From the NCBI GenBank assembly GCA_026421165.1, contig JAPKCQ010000008.1, positions 1 through 33,357 of the forward strand: a DNA stretch of 33,357 nucleotides, written 5' to 3'. The notes under the pieces are model-generated. The model worked only from the letters and a program-made list of their open reading frames with translations. It ran no database searches and was not told the DNA's origin. Made by a program: the position numbers and the translations under genes. This DNA comes from Lewinella sp. (GTDB lineage Bacteria; Bacteroidota; Bacteroidia; Chitinophagales; Saprospiraceae). Shown in pieces: positions 1-7,245 of the stretch (position 1 is its first letter; each line of letters starts with the position of its first letter).

Positions 1-591
1 TACCGCCGCGCCTCTCCCGTTGGTACGCCAGTTATGGTTGACGATTTCCTGCAGCCAGGAAACCTTCAGGTAGCGGCAGGATTTATTGTTTACGGCACCT
101 CTACCATGATGGTCTATACTACTGGAAACGGGGTGAATGGTTTTACCCTCAACCCTGCCATCGGTACGTACTACCTATCTCATCCTGACATCCAAGTGCC
201 TAAAACGGGTAATATTTATAGTGTTAATGAAGGAGGCTACGTCCACTTCCCCCAGGGTGTAAAGAACTACATTAAGTACGTTCAGATGGAAGAAGGGGAC
301 CGCCCTTACACCAGCCGCTACGTAGGTAGTATGGTGGCCGACGTGTGGCGCACCATTCTACTTGGCGGCATCTACTTCTACCCGCCCAGCACGGGGAAGC
401 CCGACGGCAAGCTGCGCTTGCTTTACGAATGTAACCCCTTAGCCTTCCTTCTGGAACAGGCTGGTGGTATGGCCACCGATGGCTACCAACGAATCTTGGA
501 TATTAAGCCTACTGACATTCACCAACGGATGCCATTCTTCGGCGGGAGTAAGAATATGGTGGAAAATGCCATGACCTTTATGAAAGAGTAA
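1..591 (+). CDS. fbp: Fructose-1,6-bisphosphatase class 1, 3' part (5' end outside window)
   Basis: The reading frame is open from base 1, so this is the C-terminal 196 codons of a longer gene; the ATG at 34 reported by the ORF track is internal. Family knowledge: it hydrolyses fructose 1,6-bisphosphate to fructose 6-phosphate in gluconeogenesis, in the cytoplasm. Visible signs are the opening [11 protein letters not shown] followed by [15 protein letters not shown], the region [12 protein letters not shown], and the class 1 signature [21 protein letters not shown]-like stretch, which carries the metal-site Glu and substrate-contacting residues. The usual family length is about 330-340 residues, so roughly 140 residues lie upstream. 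It ends in TAA. No neighbour on the right is functionally linked; an imperfect inverted repeat 68 bases downstream may end its transcript. Confidence 0.95.
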   Translation, partial: YRRASPVGTPVMVDDFLQPGNLQVAAGFIVYGTSTMMVYTTGNGVNGFTLNPAIGTYYLSHPDIQVPKTGNIYSVNEGGYVHFPQGVKNYIKYVQMEEGDRPYTSRYVGSMVADVWRTILLGGIYFYPPSTGKPDGKLRLLYECNPLAFLLEQAGGMATDGYQRILDIKPTDIHQRMPFFGGSKNMVENAMTFMKE

Positions 592-658
592 GATTTGGTA
601 GAAAGGTGGTTAAGGGACTCGGTATAAATAGCTTACGGCTTGTGACCGCCTTATTTTT

Positions 659-730
659 CCCTCACCAAATTTAAAAATCATTTCCGTAACTGAGGCTATG
701 CAAAGGATTTGTAAATTTAGTGGTGAAGGG
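659..730. repeat. Imperfect inverted repeat downstream of fbp
   Basis: Left arm 659-679 and right arm 706-730 pair as CCCT(T)CACCA(CTA)AATTTA(A/C)AAATC, with small insertions in the right arm and a loop of about 26 bases. It lies in the 278-base gap between fbp and the M20 gene and could be a transcript end or processing structure. There is no clean T-tract directly after it on the plus strand, so a Rho-independent terminator call is not secure. Confidence 0.4.
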
Positions 731-835
731 AGTTCTTCGTCGTGCTCCGGCCTGACAACCATATTGCTTATTTTGGGGATGATCTTTAGGGGGTTCGGGG
801 TGCCTTCTTATAAAAAGCCGTAGAGCGAAATGCCT

Positions 836-843
836 TACCTTAG
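836..843 (+). promoter_or_regulatory. Possible -7 box (TACCTTAG) for the M20 gene
   Basis: TACCTTAG differs from the Bacteroidota -7 consensus TAnnTTTG at one base and lies 26 bases before the GTG start. The same TAnnTTAG variant occurs before the YkvA gene (TATCTTAG) and the HEAT/cyclophilin gene (TAACTTAG). I see no convincing -33 TTG at the usual distance. Confidence 0.35.
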
Positions 844-869
844 CCCATCTACCCAAAACCACTCCGCCA

Positions 870-2069
870 GTGCCCAAAACCGATCTAAAGAAGAGAATTA
901 CTGCAGCAGCCAAAGCCGGCCTCTCCAACGCCATCGCCAACCGCCGCCACCTACACACCAACCCCGAACTAAGCTTTGAGGAACACAACACCCAGCGCTA
1001 TATCGCCGGGCAGTTGGACGGGCTGGGTATCCCGTACCGCGAAGTCGCCGGCACCGGCCTGGTTGCTGAAATACAAGGCGGACAGGGCACCGGCCCCACC
1101 GTAGCCCTGCGTGCAGACATCGACGCCCTGCCAATCACCGAAGCCAACGACGTGCCTTATCGCTCCCAAAACGAAGGGGTGATGCACGCCTGCGGCCACG
1201 ATGTACACACCAGCAGCTTACTCGCCACGGCGGGAATCCTAGCCGGGGTAAAAGACCACTTCGCAGGAACGGTCCGCCTGCTCTTCCAGCCGGGAGAAGA
1301 GAAACTGCCCGGTGGGGCGACGCTGATGATCCGCGACGGAGCCTTAAAGGATCCGGTACCGGCGGCCATCTTCGGGCAGCACGTCCACCCGCCGCTGGAA
1401 GCGGGGAAAGTGGGGTTTCGTCCGGGGATCTACATGGCCAGTACCGACGAGCTTTACCTGACGGTGAAGGGTAGGGGAGGCCACGGCGCTATGCCTCACA
1501 ATGCCGTCGATCCCATTGTTGTCACTTCTCACATCATAACGGCCATTCAGCAACTCATCAGCAGGAACACCGACCCGACACTGCCAGCCGTGATTACCTT
1601 CGGCCACATCGCCTCCGACGGTGGAGCGACCAACGTCATTCCCAACGCCGTAAGACTGAAAGGGACGATGCGCACCCTCGACGAAGCCTGGCGCAAAGAA
1701 CTTCACCTCCGGCTCGATAAGCTTGTGACCGGTATGGCCGCCGCTATGGGCGCTACCGCCGAGCTTACCATTGGCCATGGCTACCCCTTCCTGAAGAACG
1801 ATGAGGTGCTTACCCGCCACGCTTTTGAAGACGCCCGCCGTTTTCTCGGCGAAGACCGCGTCGTCGAGCTTCCCATCCGGATGACCGGTGAGGACTTTGC
1901 CTTTTACACCCATCACTTGCCCGCTTGTTTTTACCGCCTTGGCGTCGGTAGCCCAGCCCTAGGCGGTCAACGGCCAGTGCATACGGATACCTTTGATATT
2001 GATGAGGCTTGTTTGGAGACGGGTAGTGGGTTGATGGCCTGGTTGGCGGTTAGCTCAACTCGCCTTTAA
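870..2069 (+). CDS. M20D-family amidohydrolase / N-acyl-amino-acid hydrolase
   Basis: A 399-residue protein of the M20 metallopeptidase family (hippurate hydrolase / N-acyl-L-amino-acid amidohydrolase / IAA-amino acid hydrolase type). These are cytoplasmic dinuclear-metal enzymes that cleave acyl or peptide bonds. Visible metal-site motifs are RADIDALP (about residues 81-88), ACGHDVH (107-113), the FQPGEE acid pair (139-144), GQHVHP (169-174), and a late His in RPVHTDTF. The dimerisation lid domain with GRGGHGAMPH lies in between. The start is a GTG; an ATG start is not available in a sensible place, and the N-terminus aligns with the family from here. Length is normal (about 390-400). The substrate cannot be told from sequence. 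It stands alone between fbp and rsmA. Confidence 0.9.
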   Translation: MPKTDLKKRITAAAKAGLSNAIANRRHLHTNPELSFEEHNTQRYIAGQLDGLGIPYREVAGTGLVAEIQGGQGTGPTVALRADIDALPITEANDVPYRSQNEGVMHACGHDVHTSSLLATAGILAGVKDHFAGTVRLLFQPGEEKLPGGATLMIRDGALKDPVPAAIFGQHVHPPLEAGKVGFRPGIYMASTDELYLTVKGRGGHGAMPHNAVDPIVVTSHIITAIQQLISRNTDPTLPAVITFGHIASDGGATNVIPNAVRLKGTMRTLDEAWRKELHLRLDKLVTGMAAAMGATAELTIGHGYPFLKNDEVLTRHAFEDARRFLGEDRVVELPIRMTGEDFAFYTHHLPACFYRLGVGSPALGGQRPVHTDTFDIDEACLETGSGLMAWLAVSSTRL

Positions 2070-2075
2070 GCGTCC

Positions 2076-2099
2076 CCTGCACCTGCGGCCGCGCCCACC
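2076..2099 (+). repeat. Dispersed GC-rich repeat copy (CCTGCACCTGCGGCCGCGCC)
   Basis: This is the cleanest intergenic copy of a short repeat found about ten times in the window. It contains the 8-base palindrome GCGGCCGC. It lies 5 bases upstream of the -7 box of rsmA, so it would be in the -33 region. Confidence 0.7.
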
Positions 2100-2103
2100 T
2101 GAT

Positions 2104-2111
2104 TATCTTTG
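2104..2111 (+). promoter_or_regulatory. -7 promoter box TATCTTTG of rsmA
   Basis: A perfect match to TAnnTTTG, 18 bases before the ATG at 2130. The ORF-track start (TTG at 2109) lies inside this box, which argues that the true start is the ATG at 2130. Confidence 0.6.
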
Positions 2112-2129
2112 CGCACAATTAAGAATGCC

Positions 2130-2933
2130 ATGAGTGAAAGAAAAACCCGCGCAAAAAAATCCTACGGTCAGCACTTCCTGACCAACGAGCACTATGCCCA
2201 CCAGATCGCTCATGCGCTGGAGCTGACGGGCCAGTACGACCATGTGCTGGAAGTTGGGCCGGGCCAAGGGATGCTGACCAAGCACTTACTGGAACGTAAA
2301 AAAGACTTCGAACTCACCGTCAGCGAGGCCGATAAGGATATGATCGCCCACCTGGAAGCGCACTTTCCTGAGCTCTCCGATCGCATTGTACCAGGTGATT
2401 TTCTAAAGGCCGACCTGGACGAAATATTCGCCGGAAAATCTTTCGGCCTGATCGGCAACTATCCTTATAACATCAGTAGCCAGATCATGATCAAGATGCT
2501 GGACAACTACCAGCGAATTCCCGAAATGGTGGGTATGTTCCAGAAGGAGGTGGCCGACCGGGTGATTGCGGGCAACGGCTCAAAAGTCTACGGAGTTATT
2601 GGCGTTTTGGTGCAGTGTCGCTACACTCCTTCGCTGGTGCTTAACGTCAGCCCGGGCAACTTTAATCCGCCGCCACGGGTGGACAGCGCGGTCATTCGCC
2701 TCGTTCGCCGCGACGAGCCGCTGGTGCCCGACGAGCTGTACGGCCGCTTCAAGCACATCGTAAAATCTGCCTTCGGGATGCGCCGGAAAATGCTACGCAA
2801 TAGCCTCAAATCTGCTTTTGAGGATGATCAGCTCACCGGTGAATTCTTTCAGCGGCGCCCAGAGCAGGTTTCTCTCGAAGATTTTGTAGCGCTAACCTTA
2901 CTCGACTATAATGAAAAAGATACAGATTCGTGA
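2130..2933 (+). CDS. rsmA: 16S rRNA (adenine1518-N6/adenine1519-N6)-dimethyltransferase RsmA/KsgA
   Basis: The protein, about 267 residues, dimethylates the two adjacent adenines in the 3'-terminal helix of 16S rRNA using S-adenosylmethionine, a late step of 30S assembly. Visible motifs are the N-terminal KSYGQHFLTN, the SAM-binding loop EVGPGQGMLTKHLL, the acidic SEAD after strand 2, and the catalytic GNYPYNISSQI (the NLPYNIS motif IV equivalent). PPPRVDSAV and a basic FGMRRKMLRNSL segment follow, as normal in the C-terminal domain. I moved the start from the TTG at 2109 to the ATG at 2130 because the TTG is part of a -7 promoter box. The last 23 bases overlap the next gene, which suggests translational coupling. 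Length is usual. Confidence 0.95.
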   Translation: MSERKTRAKKSYGQHFLTNEHYAHQIAHALELTGQYDHVLEVGPGQGMLTKHLLERKKDFELTVSEADKDMIAHLEAHFPELSDRIVPGDFLKADLDEIFAGKSFGLIGNYPYNISSQIMIKMLDNYQRIPEMVGMFQKEVADRVIAGNGSKVYGVIGVLVQCRYTPSLVLNVSPGNFNPPPRVDSAVIRLVRRDEPLVPDELYGRFKHIVKSAFGMRRKMLRNSLKSAFEDDQLTGEFFQRRPEQVSLEDFVALTLLDYNEKDTDS

Positions 2934-3354
2934 GGCATTGATTTCGGAGATGATTGCCGTAGCTGATATGGTCCCGGAGCTTGGAGCAACGCCACGGGAG
3001 GACGCCTACCGGGAAACGATAGGGGATAAGCCTCAACTGTTTTTGCTCGCGGAAGTGGACGGCAAACCTGCGGGTTTTAAAGTCGGCTATGAACTAGACG
3101 GGTTCTGGTTCAGCTGGCTTGGCGGTGTGCATCCTGGTTTTCGCCGCATGGGAATTGCCAGGGCTTTAGCGGATAGGCAGGATGAATGGGCGCGAAACCA
3201 GGGTTATTCGCACATAACTTTCAAGACGATAAACCGGCTGCGGGGAATGCTGAAATTTGGCATTGACCGGGGCTTCAATATCATCAAAATCGATAAAGAG
3301 CCAGGAAAGCCGGAAGAGGTGGAGTACCGGATTTGGCTGCGGAGGGAATTGTAA
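2911..3354 (+). CDS. GNAT-family N-acetyltransferase
   Basis: A 147-residue GNAT acetyltransferase. The acetyl-CoA pyrophosphate loop is visible as GVHPGFRRMGIARAL (about residues 68-82), matching the R/Q-x-x-G-x-G/A motif A. The N-terminal IREALISEMIAVADM and the central LAEVDGKPAGFKVGY strands fit the fold. Substrate is unknown. The ATG lies 23 bases inside the rsmA 3' end in another frame, so the two genes are probably co-transcribed and coupled. An rRNA-related or ribosomal protein substrate is a guess from context only. The stop TAA (3352-3354) abuts the stop of the convergent FKBP gene with no base between. Confidence 0.85.
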   Translation: MKKIQIREALISEMIAVADMVPELGATPREDAYRETIGDKPQLFLLAEVDGKPAGFKVGYELDGFWFSWLGGVHPGFRRMGIARALADRQDEWARNQGYSHITFKTINRLRGMLKFGIDRGFNIIKIDKEPGKPEEVEYRIWLRREL

Positions 3355-3918
3355 TTACTCTTCATAAATCTCAATATCCTCAATCAGAAACTCTAGCACT
3401 GTGTGCGCGGGCACGAGCGTATCTCCCCGAGGATTTACCAAGCCGTCGGCACCGTAGGCGAGGGCGCTGGGGCTTAGGATGCGGATGCTGCCGCCCGGCT
3501 TCACGTTCAGCAGGGCGAAGTTCCAGGCGGGGATGAGTCCGCCGACGAAAAAGCGGAGTGGCTTGTTCCTTTTTCGGCTGTTGTCGAACTCGGTGCCATC
3601 CAGGAAATTGCCTCGGTAGTGGGCGGAGACGATGTCGCCCACTGCCAGGTTTCCATATTCACCGGGCTTAAGAATTTCGTAGAAATAGCCTTCGGGGGCG
3701 GCCACTACGTCGTAGTTCTGGTCGATGGCGCGGTTGATAATGGCGTTGCGTTCGCGTCCGGCGCGGTCGTCCGTAGGCGCGAGTTCCATGATTAAACGCT
3801 CCTCGATGGCAGACGTCATGGCAGCGTCTTTTTGGGGCGCGGCCGCAGGTACAGTGGAGGAATCGTTGCAGGCAAAGAGGGTTAGGAGGAGTAGAACCGT
3901 GATGATGAACCTAGGCAT
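3355..3918 (-). CDS. FKBP-type peptidyl-prolyl cis-trans isomerase, lipoprotein
   Basis: A 187-residue periplasm-facing lipoprotein that should speed proline isomerisation during folding of exported proteins. Residues 1-17 form a lipoprotein signal ending LLTLFACN, with Cys17 as the lipidated residue. A linker STVPAAAPQ follows, then the FKBP domain from about residue 85: GDIVSAHYRGNFLDGTEFD, the VGGLIPAWNFAL strand with the pocket Trp, LSPSALAYG, and the C-terminal LEFLIEDIEIYE. The linker codons coincide with a copy of the dispersed GC-rich repeat. It resembles the small lipoprotein PPIases of Bacteroidota, including the GldI type, but I cannot assign it to gliding. A perfect -7 box lies upstream. 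It is convergent with the GNAT gene with zero spacing. Confidence 0.9.
   Translation of the reverse strand: MPRFIITVLLLLTLFACNDSSTVPAAAPQKDAAMTSAIEERLIMELAPTDDRAGRERNAIINRAIDQNYDVVAAPEGYFYEILKPGEYGNLAVGDIVSAHYRGNFLDGTEFDNSRKRNKPLRFFVGGLIPAWNFALLNVKPGGSIRILSPSALAYGADGLVNPRGDTLVPAHTVLEFLIEDIEIYEE
3835..3854 (-). repeat. Dispersed GC-rich repeat copy inside the FKBP gene
   Basis: On the minus strand this reads CTGTACCTGCGGCCGCGCCC, one mismatch from the intergenic copy at 2076-2099. It is in frame and encodes VPAAAP just after the lipobox Cys, a tolerant linker position. Confidence 0.65.
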
Positions 3919-3935
3919 AGAGATTGGTATTTTCG

Positions 3936-3943
3936 CAAATATA
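3936..3943 (-). promoter_or_regulatory. -7 promoter box TATATTTG of the FKBP gene
   Basis: The minus strand carries a perfect TAnnTTTG (TATATTTG), 17 bases before the ATG. I do not see a clear -33 TTG. Confidence 0.55.
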
Positions 3944-4040
3944 ACGGCGCTTACTTCCGGTAGGGTTCTGGAAGGATGTTTTGCTTAACGAGGGGTGGAC
4001 CGCAGGTCTACCCGGAATCCTCGGGAACAGGTTAAAGCTT

Positions 4041-4754
4041 TTAAAACAAGCCATCCGCCTCCGCAAAGATTAGAAGTAAATCTGCCTCCCGCTTTGGCTT
4101 GAGCTTCTCTGCCTTCATGAATTTTTTGAGTGCCGAAGGGTGGCCGAGGTCTTCGGCCAGGTTTTTCGGAGTTAGCTTAAGGGTGACGAACTCGCCGTCC
4201 ACCATAGCATAGTGAAGAGATTTGGCACTGAAGCGACGCAGCTTGAGGGTTTGCCCTGGTTTTTCGACGACTTTCTCGTCGTTGATCACATTATAAATCT
4301 GGGTGGCGATGATGTTCTCGCCCTGGAAGATGACCCGGGCGTAGCTTTTGCGGAATTTCATGTTTATACCGCGGGCGTAGATGTGATTGGCTCCTTCGGG
4401 CTGGACTACTTCCACGCGCAGGAAATTATTACCGTTTAACTCTCGTAACACACCTTCGTGGTAAAACTCAAACTGGCTGGAGAAGCCGTTGTAGTTGGCG
4501 CTGTCAAGGGGGTAGGGATGCATCGCTGCGTCGAAGAGTTGAACCTGGCCGAAGTCTTTATAGCGGTAAGGTGTTCCCCTTACGCCTGGGTATCGCTTAG
4601 TGTCTACCGTCCGGCTAGCTCTGAGGAGGTAGTTGAAGTCTCCTGCTATTTCTGTGGCGCTCCGTTCGTCATTTGGAGCCGGTTTATAATCCTGGGCTGA
4701 TAGGGAAAGCCAGCAACATACCATAAAGAGGGAGAGTATCGTTTTCAGGGTCAT
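4041..4754 (-). CDS. Secreted protein of unknown function
   Basis: A 237-residue protein that I do not recognise. Residues 1-20 are a clear Sec signal peptide (KTILSLFMVCCWLSLSAQ, cleavage likely after SAQ or SA). The mature part is mixed alpha/beta with many aromatic residues and a Lys-rich C-terminal third (LKKFMKAEKLKPKREAD). No lipobox Cys is placed correctly, no catalytic motif stands out, and no T9SS C-terminal sorting domain is seen. It is divergent from the MORN-type lipoprotein gene; the 31-base gap between the two starts holds a shared palindromic promoter-like element. Coding status is supported by the signal peptide and the uninterrupted frame. Confidence 0.75.
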   Translation of the reverse strand: MTLKTILSLFMVCCWLSLSAQDYKPAPNDERSATEIAGDFNYLLRASRTVDTKRYPGVRGTPYRYKDFGQVQLFDAAMHPYPLDSANYNGFSSQFEFYHEGVLRELNGNNFLRVEVVQPEGANHIYARGINMKFRKSYARVIFQGENIIATQIYNVINDEKVVEKPGQTLKLRRFSAKSLHYAMVDGEFVTLKLTPKNLAEDLGHPSALKKFMKAEKLKPKREADLLLIFAEADGLF

Positions 4755-4763
4755 AGTTCACTT

Positions 4764-4785
4764 ATTGAATCTGTAAATTTACGTT
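4764..4785. promoter_or_regulatory. Shared divergent promoter region with palindromic GTAAATTTAC
   Basis: The palindrome GTAAATTTAC gives TAAATTTA on both strands, one base off TAnnTTTG in each direction. It sits in the 31-base gap between two divergent start codons and could serve both genes. Confidence 0.4.
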
Positions 4786-5439
4786 ATGAGACGCTTGCTC
4801 CCCATAATAACGCTTTCGATCCTGTTTTTGTACGCCTGTGGCGACGGATTAGAAATGAAGGAAGAAACCGACGCCCTTGGCTTTCGCCTGGAATATAAGC
4901 TTGATCCCGAAACGGGGTTGAAGCAGGGAGTTCAGCGCCAGTTCGACCCCCAGGGCCGGCTTACCATGGCAGAAAACTATCTCGACGGTATGCTGGAAGG
5001 CAAGCGCCGCATCTACACTCCCGAAGGCAAGGTAATCGTTGAGGAGAACTATAAAGCCGACGAATTTGATGGCGACTACATCACTTACGATTCCACTGGC
5101 GTAATTTCCGGAAAGGGGCAGTACCTCGACGGGGCCATGAACCGCGCCTGGTACCGATTTTACCCGAACGGCAAGGTGAAAGAGGCCGTCACTTTTGTCG
5201 ATAATTCCGAAAGCGGACCCTTCCGGGAATGGTACGAAAGCGGCCAACCTAAAGCCAGCGGCGCGTACATCAACGGCGATAATGAACACGGTAACCTTCA
5301 CCTCTACGCTGAATCTGGCGAGCTGGAGCGGGTTCTGAATTGTAATGAAGGGGCCTGCACTACGGTCTGGACCTCGGACTCTACGGGCGCCGTGCCGCAG
5401 GGAGTGGACATGACTATGCCGGATATATTGGTCAAGTAG
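4786..5439 (+). CDS. MORN-variant repeat lipoprotein (YwqK-antitoxin-like family)
   Basis: A 217-residue probable lipoprotein: the signal ends ILFLYACGDG, with Cys18 lipidated. From about residue 35 to 180 it is built of repeats of about 22-24 residues (for example FDPQGRLTMAENYLDGMLEGK, YTPEGKVIVEENYKADEFDG, YPNGKVKEAVTFVDNSESG, YESGQPKASGAYINGDNEHG). This matches the MORN-like repeats that databases often label 'toxin-antitoxin system YwqK family antitoxin'. That label is historical, and no toxin gene lies beside it. The C-terminal part has a Cys pair (NCNEGAC). The role is unknown; such proteins are common as surface or periplasmic lipoproteins in Bacteroidota. Confidence 0.8.
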   Translation: MRRLLPIITLSILFLYACGDGLEMKEETDALGFRLEYKLDPETGLKQGVQRQFDPQGRLTMAENYLDGMLEGKRRIYTPEGKVIVEENYKADEFDGDYITYDSTGVISGKGQYLDGAMNRAWYRFYPNGKVKEAVTFVDNSESGPFREWYESGQPKASGAYINGDNEHGNLHLYAESGELERVLNCNEGACTTVWTSDSTGAVPQGVDMTMPDILVK

Positions 5440-5597
5440 CCAGGCCATAGAGCTCGACAGTCGAGTTGAGCTAACACCCTTTCTTTGCTTCTCAACTTTC
5501 CAAGCACCCGCGCACCGTCGCCCCCAAAAGCATAACTGTAAGCCTCCCGACATCCGATCAGAGCCACGTTTGACCGCTAAGTATCGTCTAACCGTCG

Positions 5598-5605
5598 TAC
5601 CTTGC
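5598..5605 (+). promoter_or_regulatory. Possible -7 box TACCTTGC of porQ
   Basis: TACCTTGC resembles the -7 box and covers the TTG that the ORF track uses as a start. Only 8 bases separate it from the ATG at 5614, so the transcript would be nearly leaderless if the box is real. Confidence 0.3.
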
Positions 5606-5613
5606 CTCCCACG

Positions 5614-6666
5614 ATGAAAAACTATCTTTTCCTCTTAATTTTTGCCTGTTCGTCCGTCCTGAGTGCTCAGGTTGGCGGCATCTCCGCCTACGAATTTCTC
5701 AACCTGCCCAACTCGGCTACCGTTGCCGGAATGGGAGGGCACCACATTGCCCTGATGGACGATGACCTGAGTCTGGCCACCCGTAACCCCAGCTTGCTTA
5801 ACCCGCTGATGCACCAACGCGCAGCCATCAGCCACGCCTTTCATCCGGCCGGTATCAGCAACAGCTCACTCGCCTACGGACACCATAGCGACAAACTCAA
5901 ACTCACCTTCCAGGGAGGTCTCCAGTACGCCAGCTACGGCGGAGACCTGGTGCGGCGCGACAATACCGGACGGGACATTGGTACTTTTTCCGCTTCCGAT
6001 TTCGCCCTGCACGCCGGCGTAGCCCGCTCCTTCGATAACCGGCTGAGCATTGGTGCCAACCTCAAAGTGGTTTCTTCCCAACTGGCCGGCTACAACAGCA
6101 TTGGCCTAGGCATGGATCTCGCCGTTCATTATAAAGATACTTCTGGCCTCTTCGGCATCACTTTTCTGGCCCGTAATGCCGGTCGTCAGATCAGTAAGTA
6201 CGACGACGCGAGCGGGTTTGAACCACTGCCCTTCGAGCTTCAGATCGGTATCAATAAACAACTGCGCTACCTGCCTTTCCGTTTCAGCGTTATTTACCGT
6301 TACCTCGACCGTTGGAACGTGTTGTTCGACGATCCGGACACCGAAAACGAATCCATCTTCCTGGCCTTCGGAGAAGAAGAAACACAGCGGGGCCCCGGCG
6401 CCGTCTTGGTCGATAACCTGGCCCGCCACATCGTACTCAACGGCGAACTGATGATCGGTAAAAACAGAAACCTTCGCCTTCGGGTCGGCTACAACCATGG
6501 TCTGCGCCGCGAACTAAGCCTTACCGACTTTCGCAGCGGTGCCGGCTACACCTTCGGCTTTGCTTTCCGTACGAAACGCTTTTCCGTTGCTTACGGACGG
6601 ACGACTTACCACCTTGGTGGTGGCGTTAACCAACTTGGGCTTGATTTTGGCCTGGGGAAGAGGTAA
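5614..6666 (+). CDS. porQ: Type IX secretion system protein PorQ
   Basis: About 350 residues. Family knowledge: PorQ is an outer-membrane beta-barrel of the type IX secretion/attachment machinery, working with PorU, PorV and PorZ in Bacteroidota. The sequence shows a Sec signal (KNYLFLLIFACSSVLSAQ), then the characteristic GGISAYEFLNLPNSATVAGMGG, ATRNPSLLNP, and alternating amphipathic strands to the C-terminus, which ends FGLDFGLGKR-like (GLDFGLGKR) as expected for a barrel. I chose the ATG at 5614 rather than the TTG at 5602 because the signal peptide begins there and the TTG lies in a promoter-like box. No other T9SS gene and no protein with an obvious T9SS sorting domain is visible in the window. 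Confidence 0.9.
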   Translation: MKNYLFLLIFACSSVLSAQVGGISAYEFLNLPNSATVAGMGGHHIALMDDDLSLATRNPSLLNPLMHQRAAISHAFHPAGISNSSLAYGHHSDKLKLTFQGGLQYASYGGDLVRRDNTGRDIGTFSASDFALHAGVARSFDNRLSIGANLKVVSSQLAGYNSIGLGMDLAVHYKDTSGLFGITFLARNAGRQISKYDDASGFEPLPFELQIGINKQLRYLPFRFSVIYRYLDRWNVLFDDPDTENESIFLAFGEEETQRGPGAVLVDNLARHIVLNGELMIGKNRNLRLRVGYNHGLRRELSLTDFRSGAGYTFGFAFRTKRFSVAYGRTTYHLGGGVNQLGLDFGLGKR

Positions 6667-6731
6667 GTTAGATCGTTGTACTACTGTCGGGCACGTGCAG
6701 TAGAAACGTGGCTCAGCACGGGCTGCCTGCA

Positions 6732-7208
6732 TCAGTCAGGATTATCCACTTTCTGAAAGTCCGCCAACATTCCCCGCGTAGTATCATTCATCCGTGCCTG
6801 AAAGAAGGCTGACCAGCCAAGGAGTAAGCCGTTGAGGCCAAGTGCCTGCCGCGCCCACCGCCAAAGGTTAAAGGTATCGGTGTGCTTCACGATTTTGCCG
6901 TCCTTGATGATAAACTCGGCGTGGACTTCGTTGACGACCATTCTTCTTCTCGGGCCGTAGTTGTAGCGTGCCATCCAGTTGGCAGAGGCTTTTTCTCCGT
7001 TGGCCTGGACATCGCCGAAGGAGACTTCGGTTGCTCCGCCACCCCGGGCCATCAGCATCCGCCACATGTCGTGGGCGTCTTTGCCTTCGAGGCGGCCGAA
7101 GGCGGGATCTTCGAAAACTACGTCGGGGGCGTAGCAGGCTGCCATGCCTTTAGGGTCTTGGTTGGCGAAGGCTTGGTAGAAGGTGGTGATGATTTCGGTA
7201 TTTGTCAT
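6732..7208 (-). CDS. NTF2-like / SnoaL-like domain protein
   Basis: A 158-residue protein of the nuclear transport factor 2-like superfamily. It opens with the typical helix TEIITTFYQAFANQDPKGMAACYAPDVVFEDPAFGRLEGKDA-type pattern, followed by ANWMARYNYGPRRRMVVNEVHAEFIIKDGKIVKH, the usual cone-shaped beta-sheet signature. Such proteins bind small hydrophobic ligands or act as isomerases or hydrolases; nothing here fixes the activity. The gene starts 37 bases after the stop of the FAD/Fe-S oxidoreductase gene on the same strand, with no promoter-like box between, so it is probably its operon partner. Confidence 0.85.
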   Translation of the reverse strand: MTNTEIITTFYQAFANQDPKGMAACYAPDVVFEDPAFGRLEGKDAHDMWRMLMARGGGATEVSFGDVQANGEKASANWMARYNYGPRRRMVVNEVHAEFIIKDGKIVKHTDTFNLWRWARQALGLNGLLLGWSAFFQARMNDTTRGMLADFQKVDNPD

Positions 7209-7245
7209 AACATAATTTTGGGGTAAGGTAAGTACTCGGGCAGAA

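Noticed and set aside
671-991. 106-residue minus-strand ORF across the M20 start
   Set aside because: Arg-rich shadow of the M20 gene's codon pattern and the intergenic inverted repeat; no domain signs.
4786-5439. Toxin-antitoxin module suggested by the 'YwqK antitoxin' family label
   Set aside because: The protein is a lipoprotein made of MORN-like repeats and no toxin-like gene is adjacent; the label is a naming tradition.
5451-5463. Palindrome CTCGACAGTCGAG after the MORN lipoprotein gene
   Set aside because: The realistic stem is only 4-6 bp, with no T-tract behind it, so a terminator or operator call is unsupported.
2049-5475. A 14-base exact match in inverted orientation (GTTAGCTCAACTCG at 2049 and its complement at 5462)
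   Set aside because: About two such 14-base pairs are expected by chance in a window of this size, and no further copies were found.
6681-6703. CTACTG...CAGTAG hairpin between porQ and the NTF2-like gene
   Set aside because: A 6-bp stem with an 11-base loop and no T-run on either side; too weak to call.
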